Source: an uncultured Flavobacteriaceae bacterium (GTDB lineage Bacteria > Bacteroidota > Bacteroidia > Flavobacteriales > Flavobacteriaceae). Taken from it: a stretch of 64,000 nt of DNA. Every line of letters begins with the position of its first letter. Positions within the stretch are counted from its first letter, which is position 1. The translations under genes were made by a program, and so were the position numbers. Below are positions 26,667-36,655 of this stretch, one piece after another. Where the stretch lies: the NCBI GenBank assembly GCA_947502975.1, contig CANNBV010000001.1:372001-436000 (forward strand), read 5' to 3'. The notes beneath the pieces were generated by a model. It saw only the letters and a list, made by a program, of their open reading frames with translations. It searched no databases and was not told the origin of the DNA.

Positions 26667-26794
26667 TTTCAATAGCCTAAAATAGAGGAGAGGGGAAAGT
26701 GCTTTAATGAACAGTTTAAACGTGGTGTATTAAGATAGATGTTTAACCAATTGTATCAGTTAGAGGTAAGGTTAAGGGTAGGTAATTAATAAGT

Positions 26795-29700
26795 CTATTG
26801 AATAGTGTTTATTTCGGTAGGCAATACTCCAAAATGAGCTTTAAAACACTTAGAGAAATACGATGGAGAAGCAAAACCAACACTATAACAAGCTTCGCTT
26901 ATATTGGCATTTCCTTTTTCAAGGATCTGTTTAGCTTTTTCAAGCCTTATTCGTCTAATAAATTCATTGGCAGTTTGTCCAGTAAGTGCCTTAACTTTTC
27001 TGTAAAGTTGACTTCTACTTAAGTTTAGATGTTTTGCTATATCCTCTACTGCTAAATTAGAGTCACCTAAATTTTCATTGATGTAGTTTAATAATTTCTG
27101 GATAAAGTCTTTATCAATTGATGTTGCATTTGTGTTTTCTTCTGCACCACTAATTGCTGCAAAATATTTGTCAAAAATTAACTGCCTACTTTTTATCAAT
27201 TGTGATAAACGTAATTTTAATAATTTAAGGTCAAAAGGCTTTACCATGTATGCGTCTGCTCCATTTTCTAAACCTTCAATCCTGTTTTCTATGGTAGCTT
27301 TTGCTGTGAGCATTAGTAACGGAATATGGCTTGTAGAAGAATCTGTTTTAATAATTTTGCAGAATTCAAAACCACTCATTTCAGGCATAATTACATCTGT
27401 GATTATAACATCTGGAAATGTTTCTCTTGCTATTTTAACGCCCTCTTTACCATTTGTAGCTAAAAGCACCTTGTAGTCATTGCTCAACTCTAATTTTAAA
27501 TAATCTCTTAATTCTACGTTATCTTCAACAATAAGTAGTGTTTTTGTTGTTTTTATTTGAATATTTTCTTCTGTGTTTTCTGGTACTTCAACAACTGAAA
27601 TATTTAAAAAATCTTCTTTTTTATTGAGTAAAGCACTCTCATTTAAAATAATTTCGTTTTCAGTAAAATGTTCGTTTCCTGAAGCCAAACATATTTTAAA
27701 AGTTGTGCCTTCTCCAACTTCACTTTGAACATTTATCACACCTTTGTGTAGTTTTACAAAATTTTGAACCACCTCTAGTCCAATGCCTGTCCCGCCAAAA
27801 TAAGTTTTGTTTTGTTGTTCTACTTGATAAAATCGTTCAAATATTTTTGCCGCTTGATCTTTTTCTAGACCAGGACCAGTATCAGAAATAAGTATCTCTA
27901 TTGTTTTTACTGGGTTTACTTGATCTATTAGAGGTAATACTTTTGGTTTACTGGCAGATAAGAGTTCAATTGTAATAGCGCCACCATTTGGAGTAACTTT
28001 AATGGCGTTAGACAGTAGATTAAAAATTATTTTTTCTAGCATTTTGGTATCTGCCCAAACCGTAATATCCGGCAAATCTGCATCAACATTAAGCAGAATG
28101 TTTTTTCTTTCTGCTTCTTCTTGAAAATAACTAGCAATATTTTCGGAGAATTCTACCAAATCTATTTTCTGAGCTCTCACGTTCATTTTACTTAGTTCTA
28201 ATTTTCGTAAATCCATCAACTCGTTGATTAAGCGGTACAACCTATCTGTATTTCGATATATAATTGCATGCTTATTTTTCACAGTTTGTGGAAAATCCAA
28301 TTGTTTATTATTAAGAATATCTTTAAGTGGATTAAGAATTAGGGTTAAAGGTGTTCTAAATTCATGAGAGATATTAGTAAAAAACTGAAGTTTCTTTTTA
28401 TTTAATTCATCTTTTTGTTCACGTTGTAAGCGTTCGTTTCTCAAAAGTTCCTTTTCCTTAATTCTACTGCGAGTTAATAAATTTAAAACATAGACACCCA
28501 ACAGAAAAATAGTTAGATATGCAAATATTGCCCAATTTGTACGCCACCACGGCGGAAGTATTGTTATTTTTAGTTCTAATGGGGTCTCGTTCCAAACTCT
28601 GTCATTATTAGCTGCTTTTAACTTAAAGATATAATCTCCGGGATCTAAATTGGTATAGGTTGCACTTCTTTTTTGCCCAACATAATTCCAAGAAGCTTCA
28701 TAGCCTTCAAGATAATAGGCGTAACTGTTTTTTTCTGGCCGAGTGTAATTTAAACCCGAATATTCTATAGTAAATACGGATTGTTTGTGGGTTAAACTGA
28801 GGCTTTCTGTTTCAGAAATCACTTTATTTAGAGGAGAGTTTTCCGCTTTTGGAATTACTTTTTCGTTAAAAAGTTTAAAATCTGTTAAATATAGTGAAGG
28901 CGGACTGTTATTGATTTTTAACTTACCTGGATTGAAGTAGTCTACTCCTTTAAAATTTCCAAAATACAGTGTATTATTATCTTTTAGTACTGATCCAAAA
29001 TTAAAATCATTAGATAATAACCCATCATTTATAGTATAATTTGTAATTTCAAAATTTTCTAAACTTATTTTGTTCAAACCTGTATTACCACTTATCCACA
29101 AATATCCTTGGTCATCTTCAGCAATTGCAGCTACATTCTTTTCATTCAATCCATTAAATTTATTATACCAAGTAATTTCATCTTTTAGTTTGTTATACAT
29201 ACAAAGTCCAGCACCTCGAGTACCAATCCAAATGTTATTATTTTTATCTTCATAAATTGATAGAATATGATTTGCGTCTGAAGGATTTCGATAAGCTTCT
29301 GTCATTTTATTACCTAGAAAATCAATTTTAAATGAAGTATCGTTTTGTTGTTTTACCCGAAACAAGCCATTAATGGTTCCCAGCCAAATAAAATCTTCAG
29401 AATCTACAGTAACATTTCTCATGCTTAAATTGGTGAGACCATTATTCACAAAGGCATCTGAATTATGTTTTGTAAACGTTTTAGTTTTTGGATTAAAAGA
29501 ATGGAGTCCCTGATAAAATGTTGCGAGCCATATAACACCATTAGAATCTTCTGAAATTCCCATTATAGTATTTGATTGTAATCCTCCTGAGGTGTTTTCA
29601 ATATTATAGTTTATGAATTTTTTCTTTCCTTGTGGTAATATATAAACGCCATTGTCCCAACTACCAGCCCATAAATTGTTTTGAGAATCGATGAATAAAA

Positions 29701-30955
29701 CTTCTATATAATCTGAAGTTAATCCAGAGTAAGTCAAATTATTTTGACTATTTACATGGGTTATATTTGATGTCTTCTGATTATAAATATCAATACCACC
29801 CCCGTCTGTAGCTATCCATAATTCATTGGGCTTATATTTTGCAAACCCCATGACTGAGCCTATTTTTAAGGAATTATCATTGTTAGGTAGGTTTTTTATA
29901 TTTAAAAACTTGTCATATAGTCTATCACTAACAGCAACACCGCTATTGTAATATCCCATCCATACACGTTCGTTTTTATCTACAAATAGTGACCAAATAG
30001 AATTATGTAATATGCTATTTTCTTCTGTTTTATTAGAAACATAATTCTTAATAACGCTTCCGTTGTTTTTTATGTGGAATAAACCGTCATTTTCTGAGCC
30101 AATGAGTAACGTTTTGTTGCTAAGCTCAGTTATACTCATGATTTTTTTTGTAGAAAAAGTAAAGTCTTTTGCCTCAATAATAATATCATTAACATCATTA
30201 CTTAATTTACATTTAAAAACACCACGGTTGGTACCAGAACCTACCCATAAATTATTGTTACTATCAATATAAAGGCGTTCTATATCTAAGGACAATAAAT
30301 CCTTATTTTCCAAATATAATTTTGCATCTGTTAATTTATTATTGACTAGGTCTACTTCTTTAAGCCCATAATTTGTACCAACATATGTTTTCCCTTGATT
30401 AGAATGTTGAATACTGTTTATTCTCAATAATGATGTATTTTGTGTAGAGGTTTGATTTGAAATTTTTTCAACCTTAAATGTGTTAAGGTTTAGTTTAAAT
30501 AAACCGAAAGTTGCAGTACCTATTATTAAATTTTTTGAAGCATCTTCTTCTAGAGATAATATAAACTCTCTACTTGGATTTTCCTTGTCTAAGCTTACCC
30601 TTCTAAACTGGTCTAAATCTCTATTGTATAAGTTTAAGCCGTTTTCTGTTCCTATCCATAACCTGTTTTCGCTATCTAAATAAGAACATTCTACTCTGCT
30701 ATTACTTAATGATGTGCTATCTCTAAGTTTATGTTTGTAAGGTATATAATCTATTCCATCAAACTTATAAACTCCTGTACCATAGGTGCCTATCCATATA
30801 AAACCTTGATAGTCTTGAAGTATAGTAGATACACCTGTTTTAGCAATGCCATCTTTTATACTTGTAAAACTGAACTCTTCATAAGCTTCTTGACTCCAAA
30901 ATCTTATAGGAAAGATTAAAAAAAAGTAAATTAAAATAACAGTTGCTTTTTTCAC
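26795..30955 (-). CDS. hybrid two-component sensor/response regulator (HTCS) of the carbohydrate locus
   Basis: Single-protein regulator of 1386 residues that senses an oligosaccharide in the periplasm and activates transcription. Order: signal segment (1-21), two-component regulator propeller repeats (about 30-680; WIGTYGTGVYKF, WIGTENGLNLYN), Y_Y_Y domain (about 745-800; YAYYLEGYEASWNYVG), one membrane span (WAIFAYLTIFLLGVYVLNLL), histidine kinase with His864 in SHEFRTPL and ATPase boxes NLLSNAIK, DTGPGL and GGTGIGLEVV, receiver with phospho-acceptor Asp1187 in ITDVIMPEMSG, and C-terminal AraC HTH (RSQLYRKVKALTG; YFSKCFKAHFG). All parts look intact. Adjacent to the operator and GH5 operon it likely controls. 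Confidence 0.95.
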   Translation of the reverse strand: MKKATVILIYFFLIFPIRFWSQEAYEEFSFTSIKDGIAKTGVSTILQDYQGFIWIGTYGTGVYKFDGIDYIPYKHKLRDSTSLSNSRVECSYLDSENRLWIGTENGLNLYNRDLDQFRRVSLDKENPSREFILSLEEDASKNLIIGTATFGLFKLNLNTFKVEKISNQTSTQNTSLLRINSIQHSNQGKTYVGTNYGLKEVDLVNNKLTDAKLYLENKDLLSLDIERLYIDSNNNLWVGSGTNRGVFKCKLSNDVNDIIIEAKDFTFSTKKIMSITELSNKTLLIGSENDGLFHIKNNGSVIKNYVSNKTEENSILHNSIWSLFVDKNERVWMGYYNSGVAVSDRLYDKFLNIKNLPNNDNSLKIGSVMGFAKYKPNELWIATDGGGIDIYNQKTSNITHVNSQNNLTYSGLTSDYIEVLFIDSQNNLWAGSWDNGVYILPQGKKKFINYNIENTSGGLQSNTIMGISEDSNGVIWLATFYQGLHSFNPKTKTFTKHNSDAFVNNGLTNLSMRNVTVDSEDFIWLGTINGLFRVKQQNDTSFKIDFLGNKMTEAYRNPSDANHILSIYEDKNNNIWIGTRGAGLCMYNKLKDEITWYNKFNGLNEKNVAAIAEDDQGYLWISGNTGLNKISLENFEITNYTINDGLLSNDFNFGSVLKDNNTLYFGNFKGVDYFNPGKLKINNSPPSLYLTDFKLFNEKVIPKAENSPLNKVISETESLSLTHKQSVFTIEYSGLNYTRPEKNSYAYYLEGYEASWNYVGQKRSATYTNLDPGDYIFKLKAANNDRVWNETPLELKITILPPWWRTNWAIFAYLTIFLLGVYVLNLLTRSRIKEKELLRNERLQREQKDELNKKKLQFFTNISHEFRTPLTLILNPLKDILNNKQLDFPQTVKNKHAIIYRNTDRLYRLINELMDLRKLELSKMNVRAQKIDLVEFSENIASYFQEEAERKNILLNVDADLPDITVWADTKMLEKIIFNLLSNAIKVTPNGGAITIELLSASKPKVLPLIDQVNPVKTIEILISDTGPGLEKDQAAKIFERFYQVEQQNKTYFGGTGIGLEVVQNFVKLHKGVINVQSEVGEGTTFKICLASGNEHFTENEIILNESALLNKKEDFLNISVVEVPENTEENIQIKTTKTLLIVEDNVELRDYLKLELSNDYKVLLATNGKEGVKIARETFPDVIITDVIMPEMSGFEFCKIIKTDSSTSHIPLLMLTAKATIENRIEGLENGADAYMVKPFDLKLLKLRLSQLIKSRQLIFDKYFAAISGAEENTNATSIDKDFIQKLLNYINENLGDSNLAVEDIAKHLNLSRSQLYRKVKALTGQTANEFIRRIRLEKAKQILEKGNANISEACYSVGFASPSYFSKCFKAHFGVLPTEINTIQ

Positions 30956-31079
30956 AATGAATGGTTCTATCTTTTACTATGATAAATGTACAATTTTTAG
31001 GTGTTTTAAAAATATTTCCTAAATAAAGCATCTTTTTTTACTAAATATAGAATTAAATATCCATTCGGATTTAAAACGA

Positions 31080-31505
31080 CTACCACCCTTTATTTTCTAT
31101 AGCTTCTAATACTATAACCTCATCCATTTCTGCATCCATAGTACCAGCTACAGCTATTCCACCTAATAATTGATTTTCATACCATATAGGATATCCTCCT
31201 TTTAAAGGGACATAAGCATTAGATAAAGAACTATCTAATACTAGCATTGGAGATCGTCCTTCTAGTATTACATCTTCTATTGCCTTTGTGGGTCGTAAAA
31301 AAGTAACAGCCGTAGCAGCTTTTCCTATGGCTATTTTTGAAGCGCCACTCATTGTGTTTTCTAAACTTTCAAGTAGAATAGGGTTACCACCTTTATCTAC
31401 AATAGCTATGGCTCCTGGAACTTTATACTTTTCTGCAGATTTTACTGCTGCTTGCATTAGCGATTTTGCATCGTTATATGTCATTTTTAAAATAGAAGTT
31501 GGCAT
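31080..31505 (-). CDS. GlcG/HbpS family protein
   Basis: 141-residue protein of the GlcG/HbpS (DUF336) family: YNDAKSLMQAAVKSAEKYKVPGAIAIVDKGGNPILLE at the start and GGYPIWYENQLLGGIAVAG in the second half are family landmarks. There is no signal peptide. Members occur in glycolate, glycerol and sugar catabolic operons, and some bind haem; the molecular role is unclear. It is the last gene of the GntR-MFS-isomerase operon and starts 1 bp after the TIM-barrel gene ends. Confidence 0.83.
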   Translation of the reverse strand: MPTSILKMTYNDAKSLMQAAVKSAEKYKVPGAIAIVDKGGNPILLESLENTMSGASKIAIGKAATAVTFLRPTKAIEDVILEGRSPMLVLDSSLSNAYVPLKGGYPIWYENQLLGGIAVAGTMDAEMDEVIVLEAIENKGW

Positions 31506-31506
31506 G

Positions 31507-32466
31507 TTATAATCGGTAGATTTCTTGTCGTACTAATTTCATTAATTCCATATGCTTTTCTTCTTGCATTAAGCGCCGGTATTTATCTCTATCCATTCTT
31601 TCAACTATATTCCAAATGGCTTTGTTCATTTCGGCATGTTCTGTAAAAAAACCTACCATATCAAAAATTCTTGGAGAAGCATCTGCAGTAAAAAACTTGT
31701 CATAGCCAAATTCTTTAGCGTAGAAAAAGAATTCAACTGTATGCAAAAAATTTCTAGAACCACCTATTAAATCCCAATCGAACTGCCAGTCATTATCATT
31801 TGTGTGTAAATAATAATCTATGTTAGACTGCTCACACATTGCAAGCACTTCAGCAGGATTTTCTTTTGCTAATAGAGAATGTCCAAAATCTATGGTTACA
31901 CCTGTAGCACTATTTTGTACTTCTTTTAGGAACACAATCGTTTTTGCACAACTATCTAAAAAGCAGTTTACTCTGGTTTCATTAATTTTATATTCAACAA
32001 ATAATGGCATTTCTGGTTTGTAATCTGAAGCTTCAGCAAATGCATCAATCATGTGTTTCCATCCTTTTTGATAATCTACTTGGAACAGATTGTCATATCC
32101 ATCAGATAATGGACAACAGGTTACCAATGGGGCTCCAACTTGGATTGCATAATCTTTTGCATCTTTTATAAGTTGTACGGCGTCTTTTCTAAGATTTTCT
32201 TTTGGTCTAGATAAAGCTCCTGGCACCCATTTGGTCTCTTTTTTAATATTAGCATTTACAGCAGCAAATTCTAAACCCATTTCTGCCATTAACGATTTTG
32301 TAGCAGCAGCTTCTTCAGTTTCGTATGGAAATACAATTTCTACTCCTGTAACACCATCAATTTTTTTTACTATTTCTAGGCGTTCTTTTAACCCTGTTGG
32401 TTTTTGATATTCTGAAAATCTATCTTGAGTTTTACTTAAGAAAGCAGTTATTATACTTTGTTTCAT
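31507..32466 (-). CDS. TIM-barrel sugar isomerase/epimerase (xylose-isomerase-like)
   Basis: 319 residues with the AP-endonuclease-2/xylose-isomerase-like barrel: GVEIVFPYETEE near the start, PLFVEYKINE (metal-binding Glu), VTIDFGHSLLAKENP (Asp and His of the metal site) and YYLHTNDND. Such enzymes interconvert ketoses and aldoses or epimerise ketoses. The order in the operon, with a D-lyxose-isomerase-like gene, suggests a rare sugar. No kinase or aldolase is present in this cluster. Exact substrate unknown. Confidence 0.82.
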   Translation of the reverse strand: MKQSIITAFLSKTQDRFSEYQKPTGLKERLEIVKKIDGVTGVEIVFPYETEEAAATKSLMAEMGLEFAAVNANIKKETKWVPGALSRPKENLRKDAVQLIKDAKDYAIQVGAPLVTCCPLSDGYDNLFQVDYQKGWKHMIDAFAEASDYKPEMPLFVEYKINETRVNCFLDSCAKTIVFLKEVQNSATGVTIDFGHSLLAKENPAEVLAMCEQSNIDYYLHTNDNDWQFDWDLIGGSRNFLHTVEFFFYAKEFGYDKFFTADASPRIFDMVGFFTEHAEMNKAIWNIVERMDRDKYRRLMQEEKHMELMKLVRQEIYRL

Positions 32467-32497
32467 TGGTTTTATTGTTTTAATCTTTTAAAATATT

Positions 32498-33055
32498 TTA
32501 TATGGTTTCTGGAGCGGTTTCTATTATGGTATCCCTAATAATATTTTTATCGGTAAATTGATCGTTTAAATCTGTAACTGTGGTTGAAAACGAGTACATT
32601 ACTGCACCTTTTTTCCCAGCTTGAAACCAATGTTTTGTCCCGGCAGGCAATTCAAGTTGGTCTCCCGGTTTCATATCTATTTCATGACGGAGTGTGTAGC
32701 AATCGTCTTTTCCATCAACTATAAATCCGTTTTTCATAGTATCTTCACCAGGAATATAAAAATAAAGGTCTCCACTAATAGCTCGAATAATTTCTTCTTT
32801 ACCAGGGTCGTCCCCAACAGTAGGGTGCCAGTGTTCAGGCTCTGTTTGGTAGGGCAGTAGTACGAGAATTTTACCAGCAATTCGCCCTGTTTGAAACATG
32901 GTTAATATCTGTATACCTTCTTTTTTTACATCATTCAATCCAAAATCGGCTGCAGTAATTTTAGCCTTATCTTCTTTTGTTAGTAATATCCCAGCATCTT
33001 CAATCATTTGAATTGATTGTTGGCAAATTTCTTTAAATACTTCAAATTTTATCAT
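32498..33055 (-). CDS. D-lyxose/D-mannose-type cupin sugar isomerase
   Basis: 185-residue cupin resembling D-lyxose ketol-isomerase: PEHWHPTVGDDPGKEEIIRAISG provides the metal-binding His, His and Glu set, and LPAGTKHWFQAG the later His. The family interconverts lyxose and xylulose or mannose and fructose. It starts 7 bp after the MFS transporter ends and precedes the TIM-barrel isomerase by 31 bp, so the two isomerases probably act on one imported sugar. Specificity is inferred only from family. Confidence 0.85.
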   Translation of the reverse strand: MIKFEVFKEICQQSIQMIEDAGILLTKEDKAKITAADFGLNDVKKEGIQILTMFQTGRIAGKILVLLPYQTEPEHWHPTVGDDPGKEEIIRAISGDLYFYIPGEDTMKNGFIVDGKDDCYTLRHEIDMKPGDQLELPAGTKHWFQAGKKGAVMYSFSTTVTDLNDQFTDKNIIRDTIIETAPETI

Positions 33056-33062
33056 GATTTTT

Positions 33063-34331
33063 TTATTCTGAAATTTGTAATGGTTTTTGTGGTTTTATTA
33101 ATAACCACATAGGTATGGCTAATAGGTTTAATCCAGCGGCTACAAAGAAAAACGGTGTGTAAGATCCTGTAAAGGCAACCATATATGGAAAAGCAAGTGC
33201 TGTAAAAAACGACCCTAAATTACCTGCCATGTTCATTGTACCGCTTACTGTTCCTGAGTGCTCTTTACCTATATCTAAACAAGCTGACCATGAGGGACTT
33301 AGTGTCATGTCTGCTCCGAATACTGCTATAGATAGAAATACAACAGCACCAGTAATCTCTTCCATATATATACTTGCAAGAATACCAATAGCTGCCAATG
33401 TAAATCCAATAATAGCTGGCATTTTTCTGGATAATGCCAACTTCCCCTTTTTGTATATGATATCTACTAGAAAACCAGATACCCAATTACCTAGGGCGCC
33501 AAATAGTAAAGGTGCAGACGAATAAAACCCAGCTTCAACCATATCTAAATTATACTTTGTCTTTAGGTGAGGAAACAGCCAAGTTAAACAGAAGAAAAAT
33601 GTAAAGTTACTACTGAAGTATTGCCCCATAATGAGCCACATGGCTTTCGATGAAAACAGTTTCTTAAATGAAATTGTTGTCCTATCTAATTTTTGTTTTG
33701 TGGTTTGTTCTTTAATTAGTACTAATTCATCTTTAGAAACAGATGCATGATCTTCAGGATTATCTCTATACCAGAGGTACCAAATAACTGCCCATAAAAC
33801 ACCTATTACGCCAAGGATAACAAAACTCATTCTCCAGCTTGTAAAGTCTATTAACCATGCAACAATAGGAAGTGCAATGGCTGCACCAATTCTTCCTCCA
33901 GAAAAGTTTATGCCATGAACTAACCCTCGCTCTTTAATAGGAATCCAATTAAATACGGCACGAGCCATACTGGGAAAAGCACCTGCTTCTCCCACACCGA
34001 ATAAGAATCTTACAAGAATAAGAGCAATGAAATTATAAACTGCACCAGTTAAAGCAGTAAAAATCGACCATAAACTAACTACAGCTGTAAGCACCTTTCT
34101 TGCCCCAAATTTATCCGCTAAATAGCCAGAAGGTGTTTGAAATAATGCATAACCAAGAGCAAATATTGAAAGCACCCACCCCATTTGTTTGTCAGATAAA
34201 CCAAGATCATTTGCAACGGGGTCTTTAGCAACAGAAATTAAAATACGGTCAAATAGTACAATCATTGCTAAAATGAATGTTCCAAAAACCATACGGTACC
34301 TAACAGGGAAAAAAGTTCTATGCTTTGGCAT
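33063..34331 (-). CDS. MFS transporter, anion:cation symporter-like
   Basis: Inner-membrane transporter of 422 residues with about 12 hydrophobic spans. The MFS motif GYLADKFGARKVLTA between spans 2 and 3 and the RFLFGVGEAGAFPSMARAVFNWIP block place it in the ACS (hexuronate/glucarate-type) group. It overlaps the GntR regulator start region by 14 bp and precedes the isomerases, so it likely imports the sugar acid or sugar they use. Cargo is not determinable here. Confidence 0.88.
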   Translation of the reverse strand: MPKHRTFFPVRYRMVFGTFILAMIVLFDRILISVAKDPVANDLGLSDKQMGWVLSIFALGYALFQTPSGYLADKFGARKVLTAVVSLWSIFTALTGAVYNFIALILVRFLFGVGEAGAFPSMARAVFNWIPIKERGLVHGINFSGGRIGAAIALPIVAWLIDFTSWRMSFVILGVIGVLWAVIWYLWYRDNPEDHASVSKDELVLIKEQTTKQKLDRTTISFKKLFSSKAMWLIMGQYFSSNFTFFFCLTWLFPHLKTKYNLDMVEAGFYSSAPLLFGALGNWVSGFLVDIIYKKGKLALSRKMPAIIGFTLAAIGILASIYMEEITGAVVFLSIAVFGADMTLSPSWSACLDIGKEHSGTVSGTMNMAGNLGSFFTALAFPYMVAFTGSYTPFFFVAAGLNLLAIPMWLLIKPQKPLQISE

Positions 34332-34959
34332 TGATTTTTTCTAAAATTAGTTTTTTAGTAATGTTTAAGTGTGACTTAACAAGGGTTTCTGCAAGGTCGC
34401 TATCTCGCTTTTCTATAGCTTCAATGATAGCCATGTGCTCCGGTAAAGTTTCGTGTGGCAATCTCAACAGCCCTATTAAATCCATACAAACTAATAAATT
34501 ACCCTTATGGAAAAGGCGATATAAAAAGTTGTTTCCACTATGTTTTATTATAGTGTCATGAAATTCAGCGTCAGCTTTTTGATAAGCCTCATCATCTATT
34601 TTATCTATAAGAAAAGGCTCGAATAATTGTCTAAGATTTTTTATCTCAATAGGTCTAGCATGTTCTGTAAATAGCCGAACTGCAGTGCTTTCTAATGCCA
34701 TTCTACACTCGAATATTTCTACAATTTCTATATCTGAAAATGCTTTTACACTAACACCCTTCCCTTTATTTGATACGATTAAACCCTCTCCCTCTAGCAT
34801 TTGCAAAGCAGAACGTAAAGGTGTTCTACTTATGCCTAGTTGTTCAGCAAGCTTATCTTGAACTATTTTTTGACCAGGCGCTAAATCTTTAGATATAATC
34901 ATGCGTCTTACCCGATTGTATGCTTGAGCGCTTAATTCATTATTAAATATTTTATCCAT
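34318..34959 (-). CDS. GntR/FadR-type transcriptional regulator
   Basis: 213 residues: winged HTH at about 8-75 (AYNRVRRMIISKDLAPGQKI; DKLAEQLGISRTPLRSALQMLEGEGLI) and an all-helical FCD ligand domain at about 85-205 with metal-site residues in DAEFHDTIIKHSGN. It is first in the operon with the MFS transporter, which it overlaps by 14 bp, and palindromic GTATAC sites lie just upstream, so autoregulated repression relieved by a sugar-derived ligand is expected. Confidence 0.93.
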   Translation of the reverse strand: MDKIFNNELSAQAYNRVRRMIISKDLAPGQKIVQDKLAEQLGISRTPLRSALQMLEGEGLIVSNKGKGVSVKAFSDIEIVEIFECRMALESTAVRLFTEHARPIEIKNLRQLFEPFLIDKIDDEAYQKADAEFHDTIIKHSGNNFLYRLFHKGNLLVCMDLIGLLRLPHETLPEHMAIIEAIEKRDSDLAETLVKSHLNITKKLILEKINAKA

Positions 34960-34968
34960 TTTTTATTA

Positions 34969-35004
34969 TCGTATACCATTTTATTTTTCGTATACGGTAT
35001 ACAA
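34969..35004 (-). promoter_or_regulatory. GntR operator candidates (GTATAC palindromes)
   Basis: Three GTATAC hexamers stand just upstream of the regulator start: one at about 34971 and a close pair reading CGTATACGGTATAC at 34989-35002. FadR-type GntR proteins bind such short palindromes, so this is the likely autoregulatory operator. In the 421-bp gap 34960-35380 the remainder holds the tRNA terminator, the left attachment repeat and arm sites; I see no gene. Confidence 0.6.
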
Positions 35005-35155
35005 TAATACAATTATTTATTCTAATACCAAAAGTGTTAGAATTAAAAAAGAATAATTAATTAGATTATCTGTAATTAATATTATTGTAGTGAAAAGAGT
35101 TTAGTTCTTATTTAAGAACATTTGTTAGCAACTTTTTTTGATTGAAAATAGAGAA

Positions 35156-35190
35156 TAAAAAAAGCCTTATCAAAATTTTGATAAGGCTTT
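35156..35190 (-). terminator. original tRNA-Leu terminator, now displaced by the island
   Basis: A perfect 15-bp inverted repeat (35161-35175 with 35176-35190, arms AAAGCCTTATCAAAA and its complement) is followed by T on the minus strand. It abuts the left attachment repeat, so before insertion it would have sat directly behind the tRNA-Leu 3' end. Confidence 0.8.
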
Positions 35191-35203
35191 GTACTCAAGG
35201 TGG
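35190..35203. repeat. left attachment repeat (attL-like)
   Basis: TGTACTCAAGGTGG, identical to the last bases of tRNA-Leu at 52261-52274 in the same orientation. It marks the distal end of the integrated element, 177 bp before the integrase gene. Confidence 0.85.
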
Positions 35204-35343
35204 AAGTACTTTAATTAAAAAGTACTAAAGAGTCTATACACCTAAAAATTTACCACAACACTAATAAAAATCAATATATACAGAAGCAAAAATCAATTTC
35301 GTTGTTTGATTTGGTTTGCATAAATTTGTATAATATTTTGCTC

Positions 35344-35363
35344 AATCGTACAATAATCGTACA
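35344..35363. repeat. integrase arm-type site, left copy
   Basis: AATCGTACAATAATCGTACA: two AATCGTACA units with an 11-bp period. An identical 20-bp copy lies at 52184-52203. It ends 17 bp before the integrase ATG and so overlaps its promoter region, which would allow autoregulation. Confidence 0.75.
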
Positions 35364-35380
35364 TTTTTTTTAATTCATGT

Positions 35381-36652
35381 ATGGCAGCTGTAAACTACCT
35401 ATATCGCTCAAAAAAGGAGAAGGCTTTCTTAAATTTAAGGCTACTTTTTACTCATAATCATACAGATTTTGTTTATGGTGCCAAAACCAAACTGGAAGTA
35501 AGTAAGCTATATTGGGAAAAATATCATACCCAGAAAAGTCCGAAAGATATAGATATAAAGAATCAACAAATTGAAGTTAACACAGAATTAAACAAGATTG
35601 AGAATCATATTCTGGAAGCATTTCACAGTACAGCTCCAGAGAAGATTGATAAAGCTTGGTTAGCAAATCAGATAGATTTATATTATAATCCTCCAGAAAA
35701 GGCTAAAGATTTACCCACTGATTTACTGTCATATTTTGATTTCTATCTTGATGCCAGAAAAAACGAGTTAGCCCAACAGACATTAAAAAACTATAAGGTT
35801 GTACGTAAATTAGTAGAGAAATATGAGGAGGAGATCGATAGAAATATTAAAATAATAGACGTCGATTCTACTTTTAAAACAAGATTTGAGTCATTTTGCT
35901 TAGAAAAAGGTTACTCTGTTAACACCATTGCAAGATGTGTCCACACAGTAAAATCTGTTTGCAAACATGCTATGTATAATGGTATAGAGGTAAGTCCACA
36001 ATTGGACAGAATAAAGCTTAAAGAAGTTAAGGTAGATAAAATATACCTAACACTTGAAGAAATTGAAACCATCAAAAAGCTTACTAAAAAAAAGCTTACT
36101 GACAGCCTAATCAATGCACGCGATTGGTTAATTATTAGTTGCTTTACAGGACAACGAATTTCTGACTTTATGAGATTTAAGAAATCTATGATTAGGTATG
36201 AAAAAAACAGCAAAGGTGAATTGAAACCACTTTTAGAGTTTACTCAAAAGAAAACAGGTAAGATTATGACTATTCCTCTACATCCTGAAGTATTAAAAAT
36301 TCTAAACAAGAGAAAAGGCAATTTTCCAAGACCTATTTCAAGCCAGAAATACAATGTCTACATCAAAAAGGTATGTGCAAAAGCAGAAATTAATACTAAG
36401 ATTAAAAGCAGTAAGCTTAGTAAATTTGAGGATAGTGGTAAGTTCCCTTACAGAAAAATAGAGGGTGAGTATGAAAAATGGGAGTTGGTAACATCCCATA
36501 TTGGACGTAGGTCTTTTGCAACTAATTTCTACGGTGAGTACCCTACAAGCTATCTAACTTACATGACAGGTCATAAAACCGAACAGATGTTTCTAAATTA
36601 TATAGGTAAGAGCAATAAGGATATTGCTTTGGAACTAACTAAATACTTTTAA
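35381..36652 (+). CDS. tyrosine recombinase (site-specific integrase)
   Basis: Integrates and excises the element. 423 residues: N-terminal arm-binding region, SAM-like core-binding domain (about 110-200), and catalytic domain with Arg259 in TGQRISDF, His373 and Arg376 in SHIGRRSF, His398 in TGHKT, and the nucleophile Tyr407 in LNYIG. All catalytic residues are present, so it should be active. It is the first gene inside the left attachment repeat and reads into the island; tandem arm-like sites sit immediately upstream. Confidence 0.95.
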   Translation: MAAVNYLYRSKKEKAFLNLRLLFTHNHTDFVYGAKTKLEVSKLYWEKYHTQKSPKDIDIKNQQIEVNTELNKIENHILEAFHSTAPEKIDKAWLANQIDLYYNPPEKAKDLPTDLLSYFDFYLDARKNELAQQTLKNYKVVRKLVEKYEEEIDRNIKIIDVDSTFKTRFESFCLEKGYSVNTIARCVHTVKSVCKHAMYNGIEVSPQLDRIKLKEVKVDKIYLTLEEIETIKKLTKKKLTDSLINARDWLIISCFTGQRISDFMRFKKSMIRYEKNSKGELKPLLEFTQKKTGKIMTIPLHPEVLKILNKRKGNFPRPISSQKYNVYIKKVCAKAEINTKIKSSKLSKFEDSGKFPYRKIEGEYEKWELVTSHIGRRSFATNFYGEYPTSYLTYMTGHKTEQMFLNYIGKSNKDIALELTKYF

Positions 36653-36655
36653 TTA

